Shown here in pieces: positions 16,653-25,328 of a stretch of DNA of 64,000 nt; positions within the stretch are counted from its first letter, which is position 1, and each line of letters starts with the position of its first letter. Position numbers and translations under genes: made by a program. The stretch covers positions 2,852,001-2,916,000 of the forward strand of contig NZ_CP025228.1 in the NCBI RefSeq assembly GCF_004102025.1, written 5' to 3'. Below the pieces are notes generated by a model. That model ran no database searches. It was not told the origin of the DNA and saw only the letters and a program-made list of their open reading frames with translations. The DNA comes from Actinomyces qiguomingii. GTDB taxonomy: Bacteria; Actinomycetota; Actinomycetes; Actinomycetales; Actinomycetaceae.

Positions 16653-17493
16653 CGTGTGGGCATAGTCTCGATAGCACGTATGCCAGACCGCAGGTCACGG
16701 CGATTGTCCCCCCGACAGACCATTGCAGGAGTATTGCCGAGCACAGCCCCGCCAGGCAGCAGGCAGCGCCCAACGCCGCCGAGCCGACCAGCAGGCCCGG
16801 CGTCGATCGCGCCCAGGGGCGGACCGCGGCCGGCGGTGCGGCCATCAATGCGATCGGGAGGATCGTGCCCACAGCCGGTATGAGTACGCCGATGTTGAGG
16901 CAGATGAGGAACAGTATCGTCCACTCCGGAAGCCGCGGATCCAGCCCCGCCGCCCGGTAGGCGAGGGCGTCGAAGCAGTACAGCTCTAAGTGGTGCGCGG
17001 TCGCGGCCACTACGATCGTGGTCACGGCCAGCACCACCGCCGTCGAAGCAGCATCGGCGCGGTTGACGTTCAGCACCGAGCCTGTCAGAAACCCGTCTAC
17101 CTTCAGCGGCAACGGCGCGAACCAGGTGCTCAGCAGATGCCCCGAGGCGAAGCCCACGGCCAGCACTATGCCGGCGGCAGCCTGTGAGGAGACGCCGGGA
17201 AACTCACTGAGACGGCGCATCAACCAGATCATCGGCGCGCACGCCAGCACCGCTCCGAGAACTACCGCGAGCGAGAGAGCCTCGTACCCGACTCGGGCAC
17301 CAGTCAGTGCGGTTCCAGCCGCCGTCACCGCTACGACTCCGGCGACCGCGCCGGGGAAGGTGGCGTGGGTGACTGACTCGGCGAAGAAAATGCGCCGGCT
17401 CATCAGCGCCAAGGCACCCACCAAACCGGACAACGCCCCCATCAGCACGACTTCAACCAGGGGCAGGGCCAACAGTTCCATGGATACCCTCAT
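16618..17493 (-). CDS. metal ABC transporter permease 2 (ABC-3/ZnuB family)
   Basis: A 291-residue permease with about eight to nine membrane segments. SRRIFFAESVTHATFPGAVAGVV is the conserved family stretch that contacts the ATPase, and the PAVGTILPIALMAAPPAAVR stretch is typical of the C-terminal half. It starts with a 4-bp ATGA-type overlap with the preceding permease, so it is the last gene of a four-gene importer operon. The two permease proteins differ enough that a heterodimer is likely. Confidence 0.9.
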   Translation of the reverse strand: MRVSMELLALPLVEVVLMGALSGLVGALALMSRRIFFAESVTHATFPGAVAGVVAVTAAGTALTGARVGYEALSLAVVLGAVLACAPMIWLMRRLSEFPGVSSQAAAGIVLAVGFASGHLLSTWFAPLPLKVDGFLTGSVLNVNRADAASTAVVLAVTTIVVAATAHHLELYCFDALAYRAAGLDPRLPEWTILFLICLNIGVLIPAVGTILPIALMAAPPAAVRPWARSTPGLLVGSAALGAACCLAGLCSAILLQWSVGGTIAVTCGLAYVLSRLCPHVISPARHAGRP

Positions 17494-18380
17494 CCCCGCC
17501 GCCTCCGCCGCACGAGGACCAGCGCCGCCACCACAAGTACGGCCGCCATCATCATCACCACAGATGCCTGCGCAGACACCGGGCGCGGAAGTGGCATGGT
17601 GGCCAGCAGCATTCCCGCATAACCGCCGCCCAGACCGGTGCCCAGGGCCACACCGAGCATTCCGGACACGTCCTTAGCCAGTAATCTGGCGGTGGTTCCG
17701 GGAATCGTGAGAAAGCCGATCACCAGCAGCGTGCCAACGGCCGTAGCGGCTGACACGACGACCGCGGCAATAGCCATGTTCAGCACCAGGTCGAGCAGGG
17801 CGACGCGTAGCCCACCGGTGCGAGCGCCCACGGGGTCGAAGGCCCTGGCTATCTGCTCCTTCCATGTCGCAGTGACCAGCAATAGGGCGAGTGCGCATGC
17901 CACCAGGGCCTGTGCCAGCCGTGGGTCTGTGACCTCCAGGAGCCTGCCGAAGGTAAGGGCCTCGAGTTGGCCGGACCGGTCTCCGGCGCGCAACAGCAGT
18001 ATCACGCCTACCGAGAAGAAGCCGGTGAGCACTACAGCGGTGCCCGCCTCCGACGCCTCAGTCCTGGCACGGTGACTGATCAGGGTCAACACTCCTGCCG
18101 CTACGGCCCCGGCTACGCCCGCTGCCGGTACGACCGTATCGATTCCCCCGCAGATCGCCCCGATGACGATCCCGGGGAACACCGCGTGAACGAGCGCCTC
18201 GGCTTGGAACTCCGCTGAGCGCAGATTGACCAGTACTCCCACGGGTGCAGCCACAATCGCAAGGACCACCAGCATCACCAGCGGCCTGAACAGGTAAGGG
18301 GCTCCTGCCAGCGGCTGCAGCCCAGGAACGTCGACCAGTTGCAGGCGCAACCATTCCAAGCACTGCGAGAACTCGTTCAT
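17490..18380 (-). CDS. metal ABC transporter permease 1 (ABC-3/ZnuB family)
   Basis: A 296-residue ABC-3 permease with SAEFQAEALVHAVFPGIVIGAI as the ATPase-contact region and about eight membrane segments, ending in an Arg-rich tail. It overlaps both neighbours by 4 bp. Two adjacent, distinct permease genes are typical of manganese/zinc importers of the TroCD or MntCD kind. Confidence 0.9.
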   Translation of the reverse strand: MNEFSQCLEWLRLQLVDVPGLQPLAGAPYLFRPLVMLVVLAIVAAPVGVLVNLRSAEFQAEALVHAVFPGIVIGAICGGIDTVVPAAGVAGAVAAGVLTLISHRARTEASEAGTAVVLTGFFSVGVILLLRAGDRSGQLEALTFGRLLEVTDPRLAQALVACALALLLVTATWKEQIARAFDPVGARTGGLRVALLDLVLNMAIAAVVVSAATAVGTLLVIGFLTIPGTTARLLAKDVSGMLGVALGTGLGGGYAGMLLATMPLPRPVSAQASVVMMMAAVLVVAALVLVRRRRRG

Positions 18381-19219
18381 GGTTGCGCTCCGGGCCCGAC
18401 CCGCTGCGCTGGGGCAGTGCCGGGCCCGCGGTCGACCGCGGCCGCTCCGGACGGCAGCAGCGTTTTTGCGGCCGCCTTCCCGAAGGCCTCGTCTATGTAC
18501 CTTGGAACCAGCACCGTCTGGCGAGGACCGAAAGCAATCTGGCGGCCGGCCAGCAGCACCACCTGTTCGCAGACCGCGCGCGCAAGCACCAGGTCATGGG
18601 TGGACACGACGACGGTGACGCCAGCCTCCTTCAGATCGGACACAATCCGCAGCAATGCATCTCGGTTGGGCTGGTCCAGACCGTTGAAGGGCTCGTCAAG
18701 CAGCACGATCTGCGGGCGCGAGGCGATGGCGCGAGCCAGCAGCACCCGCTGCTGTTGACCTCCTGACAGAGTGCCGAAGCGTCGGTCGGCTGCTTGCGCC
18801 AAGCCGACGGCCTTGAGGGCCTCCCGGCAGCGCAAGCGCTGTTCCCGTCCCGGGCGGCGCAGTATCCCCAGCTCGGGGTAGGTTCCCATGAGCACCACTG
18901 AAAGCGCGGTTACCGGAAACGTCGGATCCAGGTCGCTGCTCTGCGGAACGTAGGCGATAGCGCCGGGTCGTGTACGTCCGGGTGCGGCACCCAATACCCG
19001 CACGGAGCCGGAGACGATGTCTACCATGCCGATTACGGATCTCAGCAGCGTCGTCTTGCCTGAACCATTCGGGCCCACCAAGGCTAGTCCCCCACCGCAT
19101 TCAACCGATCCGGTCACCCCGGTGACAACGGGAACTCCCCCGTATGCGAAAGCCGCCTCCACGAACTCGATCACCACCTCCGCCGCTGATTGCCTGAGGG
19201 GCCGAGCGCCACTGCTCAT
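18377..19219 (-). CDS. metal ABC transporter ATP-binding protein
   Basis: A 280-residue ABC ATPase: Walker A GPNGSGKTT, signature LSGGQQQRVLLARAIA, Walker B IVLLDEPFNGLD and the H-loop STHDLVLARAVC. The start was set at ATG 19219, which overlaps the upstream binding-protein stop codon as ATGA; a longer frame to 19288 lies inside that gene. It energises uptake of the ion delivered by the 19216-20418 lipoprotein. Confidence 0.92.
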   Translation of the reverse strand: MSSGARPLRQSAAEVVIEFVEAAFAYGGVPVVTGVTGSVECGGGLALVGPNGSGKTTLLRSVIGMVDIVSGSVRVLGAAPGRTRPGAIAYVPQSSDLDPTFPVTALSVVLMGTYPELGILRRPGREQRLRCREALKAVGLAQAADRRFGTLSGGQQQRVLLARAIASRPQIVLLDEPFNGLDQPNRDALLRIVSDLKEAGVTVVVSTHDLVLARAVCEQVVLLAGRQIAFGPRQTVLVPRYIDEAFGKAAAKTLLPSGAAAVDRGPGTAPAQRVGPGAQP

Positions 19220-20418
19220 GGCTGCACCGTCTGGGTGGGAGTCCATGGGCTGAGTTGCTCGGGGAGCGGAGCTACCTCGCCTCCCCACACGCTGGTCAGG
19301 TTGGTGACGTTGTGCAGCAACGAACCGATATAGGTCTCTCCGTCCGAGCCGGGCTCGCCCAGCGAGTCGCCGTAAAGCGCCTCATCGCCGATCACTGCGG
19401 TGACTGCGGCCAACTCAGCGACTTTCTCCACGGACCGCGGATTGTTGGAGTTCTCGGCGAAGATCGCGACGGCTCCGGAACTCTTCACGGCATCGGCAGT
19501 CTCCTGGATCTTCTGGGCGGTGGCGTCCTGTTGGGCGTTGAAATCGCTGAGCGCAGCCCCCTCAAAACGGATGCTGTAGGCATTGGAGAGGTATCCGAAG
19601 GCGTCGTGACTGGTGAACAACACCCGCTTGTCTGCGGGCACCGACTCCAGCGAGTTCGCCGCCCAGTCATCTAGTTCGCGCAGGCGGTCGGTGTAGGCCT
19701 CAACGTGTGCACGCAAGGTCTGCGCCGAGTCCGGATCCGCGGCAATCAAAGCGTTGCCGATGTTGTTCACCTGCACGACTGCGTTGGCGGGCGCGGTCCA
19801 CACGTGCGGGTCGTAACGGAACTCGGCCTCCTCCCCCTCTTGGGGGGCAAAGGGCCAGGGAAGAACATTGACTGCTTGGACGCCCCGATCAATTGTGTAG
19901 GGGAGTTCGTCCTCCTGCGCCTGCCTGGCAGCGGCCGCATCCGCATCGCCGTCTACCTCTTGCGCGGTCAGCACGCCGGAGGTGACCACCATGGTGCCTT
20001 TGAATCCGGAGGCGGTCACCGCATCATCCAGGAAATGTTCCAGGTCAACTCCGTTGACCAGGAACAGGTCCGCCTCACTCAGGGCGCGGGACTGGTTCGC
20101 GGTCATCTCGTGGTCGTGTGCGGAAGCGTTCGGCGCCAGCAGGCAGGTAAGAGCCAGGTGCGCCTTGGCATTGTCAGGAGCTGCGCCGAGTTCGGCGGTG
20201 ACACCGTCGGCGCCCGTACGCGTGAATGCCAGGTCTTGACCGCCCGAGGCCAATTGGGTGACGTAGTCGCAGATCTGAGTGGTGGAGGCTACCACCTTCA
20301 GGACGTTGGCGGTTGCGCCCGTGGGGTTGTCGACCGAGCAGGCGGCAATGGGCGCGGCGAACAGGGCTACGAGGGCTGCGAGCCCCGCGGGGCGCCGCAA
20401 ACTGAAAACGATTCTCAT
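19216..20418 (-). CDS. metal-binding lipoprotein of ABC importer (ZnuA/TroA family)
   Basis: A 400-residue lipoprotein with signal peptide and lipobox ending IAAC, so it is anchored to the outer face of the membrane. Putative metal ligands are His in SAHDHEMT, His in YDPHVWTAP, His in FTSHDAFGYL and Asp in GDSLGEPGSDGETY. A His rather than Glu at the third site is the ZnuA/TroA pattern and argues for Zn2+, although TroA-type proteins can also take Mn2+. It is the first gene of the operon, behind a promoter with a palindromic operator. Confidence 0.9.
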   Translation of the reverse strand: MRIVFSLRRPAGLAALVALFAAPIAACSVDNPTGATANVLKVVASTTQICDYVTQLASGGQDLAFTRTGADGVTAELGAAPDNAKAHLALTCLLAPNASAHDHEMTANQSRALSEADLFLVNGVDLEHFLDDAVTASGFKGTMVVTSGVLTAQEVDGDADAAAARQAQEDELPYTIDRGVQAVNVLPWPFAPQEGEEAEFRYDPHVWTAPANAVVQVNNIGNALIAADPDSAQTLRAHVEAYTDRLRELDDWAANSLESVPADKRVLFTSHDAFGYLSNAYSIRFEGAALSDFNAQQDATAQKIQETADAVKSSGAVAIFAENSNNPRSVEKVAELAAVTAVIGDEALYGDSLGEPGSDGETYIGSLLHNVTNLTSVWGGEVAPLPEQLSPWTPTQTVQP

Positions 20419-20425
20419 GCACCGG

Positions 20426-20455
20426 ATGATAGTTTCGGGTACCCGAAACTTTCAA
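20426..20455 (-). promoter_or_regulatory. promoter of the metal importer operon (TTGAAA / TATCAT)
   Basis: On the minus strand TTGAAA (20455-20450) and TATCAT (20431-20426) are separated by 18 bp. The -10 box ends 7 nt before the ATG at 20418, so the mRNA is likely leaderless. The spacer is almost entirely a palindrome. Confidence 0.6.
20431..20450. promoter_or_regulatory. perfect 20-bp palindromic operator
   Basis: AGTTTCGGGTACCCGAAACT reads identically on both strands and fills the space between the -35 and -10 boxes, an ideal position for a metal-dependent repressor. The regulator is not encoded next to it. It does not resemble the Zur or IdeR boxes I know; a DtxR/MntR-type repressor is a guess. 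Confidence 0.7.
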
Positions 20456-20474
20456 GTCGAGCGTCATACCGGAC

Positions 20475-21320
20475 TCAGGCGTTCGGCCTGCGGTGCACGC
20501 GATCCTTGTTGTAGACCATGTTGAAGAACCGCCCGTCTCGACGCATCCCGGTCGCCTCGTCGAACGACTTCGCCACGTAAGCCGTCTGCCCCATGAACTC
20601 GAAGGGCACGTCGTCGGCGCGACCACTCAGTACCACGTCGCACAATTCGACGGCCTCATCGAGGATGGACAGGGGGACCTCCATGGTCCCGTGCGAAACG
20701 AACAGGCGGTCGTAATGGCCTGCCGTGCGCTTCTTCAGGGCCAGGACGTTCTCGCGGTACTCCTCGACGCTCACGGAGTTGTGGTCGAAGAGGAAGGTCC
20801 GCTGGTTGCATCCATCGCTCAGGATGAGGATCCTCTCCTCGCGGATGAGGAGCGCCGTCATGCCGGGAGTGTGTCCCGGGAAGTGGAAGGCGTCCACATG
20901 GATCCCCCCGGCGTCGAAGGAATCCCCGTCCTCCAGGGGCAGGAGGGACACCGGGTACGGAGGGACGTAGTCATCCGCGGTAATCTCATTGATCCGGTCC
21001 CCGACCCCCATCGCGATGTATTCCTTGCGAACCGCAAGCGGCGCCATTTCGTCGTAGACCGGCCTGTCCAGGCGATTCAGGTGCACGTCTTCGAACTCGG
21101 GGGCGCCCATCGCGTGGTCGACGTGCCCGTGAGTGAGCAGGACGGTGAGCGGCTTGTCGGTGAGGTTGCGAACGAAGTCACGCAGGTGTCCCACTCCGGA
21201 GCAGGTGTCGATCAGGATGGCCCGATCCTCGCCCCGGATGAGATAGAGAATCTCATCCATGACGCTCCGGATGGCGGTCACGCTCTCGGTGACCGGCGCG
21301 GCGGTGTAGTAGGGGAACAT
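20475..21320 (-). CDS. MBL-fold metallo-hydrolase
   Basis: A 281-residue metallo-beta-lactamase fold protein. THGHVDHAMG is the HxHxDH dinuclear metal motif; HFPGHTPGMTALLI supplies the third His, SDGC the bridging Asp and FVSHG the last His. Substrate unknown. It lies 36 bp behind the MFS transporter on the same strand and is probably induced with it, so it may act on the transported compound; that is inference. Its 3' end lies 24 bp from the metal-importer operator. Confidence 0.88.
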   Translation of the reverse strand: MFPYYTAAPVTESVTAIRSVMDEILYLIRGEDRAILIDTCSGVGHLRDFVRNLTDKPLTVLLTHGHVDHAMGAPEFEDVHLNRLDRPVYDEMAPLAVRKEYIAMGVGDRINEITADDYVPPYPVSLLPLEDGDSFDAGGIHVDAFHFPGHTPGMTALLIREERILILSDGCNQRTFLFDHNSVSVEEYRENVLALKKRTAGHYDRLFVSHGTMEVPLSILDEAVELCDVVLSGRADDVPFEFMGQTAYVAKSFDEATGMRRDGRFFNMVYNKDRVHRRPNA

Positions 21321-21356
21321 GCGGGTGTCTCCTCTCCTATCTTCAGTAAGTCCGAG

Positions 21357-22649
21357 TCACCGGACCTTACGGATGAGGAACGTGCCAATACCGCCAAGGA
21401 TCGAGCAGACGACGCCGAAGACGAAGATCGAGGCGTATGTACCCGTGACGGTCAGCAGAGTCGAACCGACGACGCCGGCGAGCATCGCCGGCACCGAAGT
21501 GGCGATGGCGAGGATGCCGAGGTCACGACCGGCGTTCTCCGGGTCCGGCAGCACCAGCGACATGACGGCAACGTCGACGGCGAAGTAGACACCCATGCAT
21601 GCGCCGGAGATGATGTTGTAGGCGACCATGCCCGTCCAGGTCGGCATGAACAGCGGGAGCAGGAAGGCGACGGCCAGCCCCAGGGCTGCGATGCCGACGG
21701 TCGCCTTGCGCCGGTCCAGGACATCGGCAAGCTTACCGAAGATGAGGACGGCGACCAGCTGCGAAATCGTCGATATGGTGGCGAGCGTGGCAACCGCGGC
21801 AGCGACGTCTCCACCAGGCAGAGCCTCAGCCCCTATGAAGTCGCTCAGTACGTAGAAGTTCAGCCCGCTCATGGTGAAGAAGCCGAAGAACAGGATGAGC
21901 CGGGAGACGAAGGCCATGGAGAAGTCCCAGCTTTTGAATCCGGAGAAGAAGGCCAGTATCTCGGCCGGACGTACGGCACCCTTGCGCCGCGCGGCAGAGC
22001 CCGCCTGGGGAGCACGCGAGCCGGTGTCGGACGGCTGTTCCCTGGCGACGACGACGAAGAGAAGCGTCGCCAGGACAAGGAACCCTCCGACGATGAGATA
22101 GCCGTGGATTTGCGAGACCCGCGCCACCAGGTTGACGAAGATGAGGATGCCAAGCGGCAGCCCCAGGCCGACGATAGTCGAGGCCACGCCACGGTTCTCC
22201 TCTGGAATGCGATCGGGCACGATTGCGTAGATGACTCCTTGGTACCAGTTGGCGAAGCCGGAGATTATGGCCCATAAGAGGAGCATCAGCGGCACACTCG
22301 ACGACACTCCGAGCAGGGCGCACCCGACGAAGACGATCCCTGAGGTGGCGAGCAGCCAGGGCGTGCGCCTGCCGAGGCTAGTGCGCGTTCTGTCAGAGAT
22401 CGCCGCGCCAACAGGCAGAGCGATCGTGCCGAGAATGCCGCCGACTAGTCCGGAGATCGCCAGAATCTGCACCTTGCCGTCCGGGGACACCGCGGCCACC
22501 TGCGCCGGCCAGAGCACCTGCTGAGTCCCCTGATAAACACCGTACAGGGCAACGATGGCGGGAAGCAGGACCGTGAGGGTGCGACCTACCGGATATGCGT
22601 GGGCGGAGGGCTCCAGCGATTCGGAGGAGTTCGTGATCGGTGCGCTCAT
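21357..22649 (-). CDS. MFS transporter, GPH/sugar-cation-symporter-like
   Basis: A 430-residue protein with about 12 membrane segments. The loop after segment 2, AAISDRTRTSLGRRTPWLLA, is the RxxxGRRxP signature seen in sucrose and glycoside symporters. AAGGAG lies 6 nt before the ATG. Divergent from a LacI-type regulator, which suggests substrate-inducible uptake of a sugar or glycoside. No glycosidase gene is adjacent, so the substrate is unknown. Confidence 0.86.
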   Translation of the reverse strand: MSAPITNSSESLEPSAHAYPVGRTLTVLLPAIVALYGVYQGTQQVLWPAQVAAVSPDGKVQILAISGLVGGILGTIALPVGAAISDRTRTSLGRRTPWLLATSGIVFVGCALLGVSSSVPLMLLLWAIISGFANWYQGVIYAIVPDRIPEENRGVASTIVGLGLPLGILIFVNLVARVSQIHGYLIVGGFLVLATLLFVVVAREQPSDTGSRAPQAGSAARRKGAVRPAEILAFFSGFKSWDFSMAFVSRLILFFGFFTMSGLNFYVLSDFIGAEALPGGDVAAAVATLATISTISQLVAVLIFGKLADVLDRRKATVGIAALGLAVAFLLPLFMPTWTGMVAYNIISGACMGVYFAVDVAVMSLVLPDPENAGRDLGILAIATSVPAMLAGVVGSTLLTVTGTYASIFVFGVVCSILGGIGTFLIRKVR

Positions 22650-22680
22650 GGCATCTCCTTTGAAGCGCTACGCAATTGAA

Positions 22681-22703
22681 AACACGATTTACTAATTCGT
22701 GTT
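22681..22703. promoter_or_regulatory. candidate LacI-family operator near the MFS gene
   Basis: AACACGA and TCGTGTT form a perfect 7-bp inverted repeat with a 9-bp spacer, 31 bp upstream of the MFS start codon, inside the 131-bp divergent intergenic region. Confidence 0.45.
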
Positions 22704-22742
22704 ACTGGCGTGGACTAGTCTAGCGGGCGGGCCACCACTGTC

Positions 22743-22758
22743 AAGCGGCGGTCCGCTT
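22743..22758. promoter_or_regulatory. candidate operator or hairpin just before lacI-type gene
   Basis: AAGCGG, CGGT, CCGCTT is a perfect 6-bp inverted repeat 22 bp upstream of the regulator start. It could allow autoregulation. Confidence 0.35.
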
Positions 22759-22780
22759 CAAGGGGAGGGACCACATCAGG

Positions 22781-23773
22781 ATGCCGAAGCGAGTAACCGC
22801 CCACGATGTCGCCAAACGCGCCGGGGTCTCGCGCACCACAGTGAGCTTCGTGCTCAACGGGCGTGATGCGGCGATCCCCAAGGAGACCCGCGAACGCGTG
22901 CGCGCCGCCGCCGCCGAGCTGGGGTATGTTCCCTCCGCCGCCGCCCGCGCGCTGCGCAAGGGAGTCAGCGACATCATTCTGGTGCTCTCCGCCGGGGGAA
23001 GCGCCGCAGACCTCAGCGACTACATGTGGGAGTCCTTCGCCCGAGCATTCCAGTCTCGGGGACTCACCACTGTCTTCTCACGCACCGCGGGGACGGCAAC
23101 GCCCCTACAGGCGCTGCTTGAAGAGCTTAGGCCCAGAGCCATCGTCTCCCTCGTCGAGCTCGATGAACAGGACACCGAACTCGTCGAGCGGCTGGACATC
23201 CCGCTGCTGCTACCCTCGGCGGCGCAGTACACCTTTTCCGGACTCCAGTCCCTGATGGGTACGACGCAGGCGAGTTACCTCCTCGATCGTGGATACCGCC
23301 GCCTCATATACGTAACGGACGCACGCGCTCATCGGTCCCGAATCCCACTCGAGCAGCGCAGGGTGTCGTTCGCTCGCACCGTTGAAGCGCATCCTGAGGC
23401 GGCACTTCTGGGGACCGTTAAGTGCGACGCCCGATCCCCGTCAGCAGTTACGGATCTCATTGAGGCCCTGTCCGACGTTGTCGGACGCGCGGACGCCGTA
23501 GGCGCCTTCAACGATGACGCGGCAGCCGTAACCCTGACGGCCCTGCATCGACTGGGCCTGACTGTGCCCAGCGACCTCGCAGTCATCGGTGTTGATGACC
23601 TCACCCTGAGCCGCTATCTGTCTCCGCCGCTCACGACACTGGCCATCAACGAGTCCGATGTCTGGTCAGAACATATTGTTAACTCGGTGATCGCTCTGCT
23701 CAATGGAGCGTCCCAGCCTTCGGTGTCCGATCCGTCCCTCGGAGTTCGCGTCATCGAGCGCGAGTCCGCCTGA
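22781..23773 (+). CDS. LacI family transcriptional regulator
   Basis: A 330-residue protein. The N-terminal helix-turn-helix VTAHDVAKRAGVSRTTVSFV and hinge AAARALRKG are standard LacI features, followed by a periplasmic-binding-protein-like effector domain (VIGVDDLTLSRYLSPPLTTLAI). GGGGAGGGA precedes the ATG. It is likely a repressor of the divergent MFS/metallo-hydrolase pair. Lys and Arg in the recognition helix are few, and no effector can be named. Confidence 0.92.
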   Translation: MPKRVTAHDVAKRAGVSRTTVSFVLNGRDAAIPKETRERVRAAAAELGYVPSAAARALRKGVSDIILVLSAGGSAADLSDYMWESFARAFQSRGLTTVFSRTAGTATPLQALLEELRPRAIVSLVELDEQDTELVERLDIPLLLPSAAQYTFSGLQSLMGTTQASYLLDRGYRRLIYVTDARAHRSRIPLEQRRVSFARTVEAHPEAALLGTVKCDARSPSAVTDLIEALSDVVGRADAVGAFNDDAAAVTLTALHRLGLTVPSDLAVIGVDDLTLSRYLSPPLTTLAINESDVWSEHIVNSVIALLNGASQPSVSDPSLGVRVIERESA

Positions 23774-23812
23774 CCTCGGTGCCGCCACTCACACCGCAGG
23801 CCGACGGCACGG

Positions 23813-24463
23813 TCACTCCAGACCGTCGAGTATGGCGACGGTCGCGGATACGCCCAGCCGTGTGGCGCCGGCGTTAATCATTGCCAGCGCATCGGCCGCG
23901 GTGCGGATGCCGCCGGAGGCCTTGACTCCCAACCGATCTCCCACCGTGGCGCGCATGAGTTCCACGGCGTGCACCGAGGCACCACCGGCCGGGTGGAATC
24001 CGGTGGAGGTTTTGACATAGTCGGCGCCGGCACCCGCGGCGGCCCGGCAGACGGCGACTATCTCATCGTCGACCAGCGCCGCGGACTCGATGATGACCTT
24101 CAGCAGCTTGTCCCCCACGGCCTGCTTGACCGCGCGGATGTCCGCCTCCACGGCGGCGTAGTCATGCTCCTTGACCAGCTTGAGGTTGACCACCATGTCC
24201 ACCTCGTCCGCACCCTTGGCAACGGCATCGGCGGCCTCGGTGGCCTTGACGGGAGTGGCGTGGGCGCCGGACGGGAAGCCGCACACGGTAGCCACGTGCA
24301 GCCCGGCAGGAACCTGGACCGGTAGTTGGTTCGGGGATACGCATACCGAGTAGGTGCCGAGCTCGGCCGCCTGCGCGATCAGCTCGGCTACCTGCGCGCC
24401 GGTGGACTCTGGCTTGAGCAGGGTGTGGTCAATTATGGCTGCGACCTGCGCACGGGTGGACAT
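23813..24463 (-). CDS. deoC: deoxyribose-phosphate aldolase
   Basis: A 216-residue class I aldolase that cleaves 2-deoxyribose 5-phosphate into glyceraldehyde 3-phosphate and acetaldehyde. The Schiff-base Lys151 is in [10 protein letters not shown], the proton-relay Lys181 in [10 protein letters not shown], and DEVDMVVN carries the conserved Asp. ATG 24463 has AAAGGA 6 nt upstream; the longer frame above it is not coding. It is the last gene of the nucleoside operon and completes catabolism of the sugar released by DeoA. Confidence 0.95.
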   Translation of the reverse strand: MSTRAQVAAIIDHTLLKPESTGAQVAELIAQAAELGTYSVCVSPNQLPVQVPAGLHVATVCGFPSGAHATPVKATEAADAVAKGADEVDMVVNLKLVKEHDYAAVEADIRAVKQAVGDKLLKVIIESAALVDDEIVAVCRAAAGAGADYVKTSTGFHPAGGASVHAVELMRATVGDRLGVKASGGIRTAADALAMINAGATRLGVSATVAILDGLE

Positions 24464-24476
24464 GGTTTTCCTTTCG

Positions 24477-25328
24477 TCAGCTCTCTTCGGTGAAGGGTGA
24501 TGGGGCGATGACGGCAAGTACGCGCGGCCAGTAGCCCAGCTCACGTGGGCCGGGTCCGGATGGCCGCCGCGGTGCCAGTAGATCCAGGGCGCGTACGGTG
24601 CCGCTGGAGGGTTCGTAGATATGAGCTTGACCGGCGCCGGGATCCTTCCGCCCGATGGCGTCCCAGGGCACGGCCAGCACGTAGTGGCGTGGGATGGCCG
24701 GGGCGGCGGGAACGTTGCGCAGGAGGCGGCGGATTCGTCGTCCGCTATCGCTCCGGTACCTGAGCAATGGACCACCCGTGAGCAAGACCACGGGGACGCC
24801 GTCGGCGAGCAAGGAGCGCAGTCCCGCAATTACAGCGGGCCACTGCGGGCCGCGGTCATCGACCCGGCCGACACTGTATGCCCCGACCGGCAGGCCCGCC
24901 TCCAACCGGAGGCGCGTCATCTGGGCGGCCACCGCCCAGGGGGTTGATCCCAGGTGGCGCGTCCAGGGCAGGGGGCCGAGGGGGCCGCCGGCGCGACGGT
25001 TCATGGCGTGCTGCACTCGCCGCTGTTGGGCAGCCAGGGCGTCGCGCAGCGCAAGAGCCGGGCGGGCGGTCTTCGGCGGTGGCGCCGTCGCGGTGGCCGG
25101 GGCGCCGAGCAGAAGACGGGCCGCCTGGACCGCCGTGGCGCCGCAGGTGGTGGCGTCGCATTGGGTGAGGGTGATGGCGCTGCCGGCGGCGGTGAAGGAG
25201 CCCACGCGCAAACGGGCGTTGACCACACGCACCTTCGGCAGTGATACGGCCGACGCGATCGGGTCCACCACGGCCTCGTCAGACAATCCGATCCAGCACC
25301 ACGCCAGCGCGACGGCGGGCAACGGCAT
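24477..25328 (-). CDS. hypothetical protein, C39-peptidase-like Cys/His domain
   Basis: A 283-residue protein that I do not recognise as a named family. Near its N-terminal third, [20 protein letters not shown] resembles the catalytic Cys helix of C39/papain-like peptidases (D-x-TTCG), and near its end [11 protein letters not shown] plus [10 protein letters not shown] resembles their His strand and Asp/Asn turn. A protease or transglutaminase-like fold is inference. ATG 25328 has a good GGAGG 6 nt upstream but lies 50 bp inside deoA; GTG 25271 or 25268 would avoid most overlap. It sits between deoA and deoC, 13 bp from deoC, so it is transcribed with the nucleoside genes. Confidence 0.62.
   Translation of the reverse strand: MPLPAVALAWCWIGLSDEAVVDPIASAVSLPKVRVVNARLRVGSFTAAGSAITLTQCDATTCGATAVQAARLLLGAPATATAPPPKTARPALALRDALAAQQRRVQHAMNRRAGGPLGPLPWTRHLGSTPWAVAAQMTRLRLEAGLPVGAYSVGRVDDRGPQWPAVIAGLRSLLADGVPVVLLTGGPLLRYRSDSGRRIRRLLRNVPAAPAIPRHYVLAVPWDAIGRKDPGAGQAHIYEPSSGTVRALDLLAPRRPSGPGPRELGYWPRVLAVIAPSPFTEES

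Noticed and set aside
20493..22277. 594-codon plus-strand open frame opposite the metallo-hydrolase and MFS genes.
   Set aside because: A shadow frame of high-GC genes; the minus-strand products have clear family motifs.
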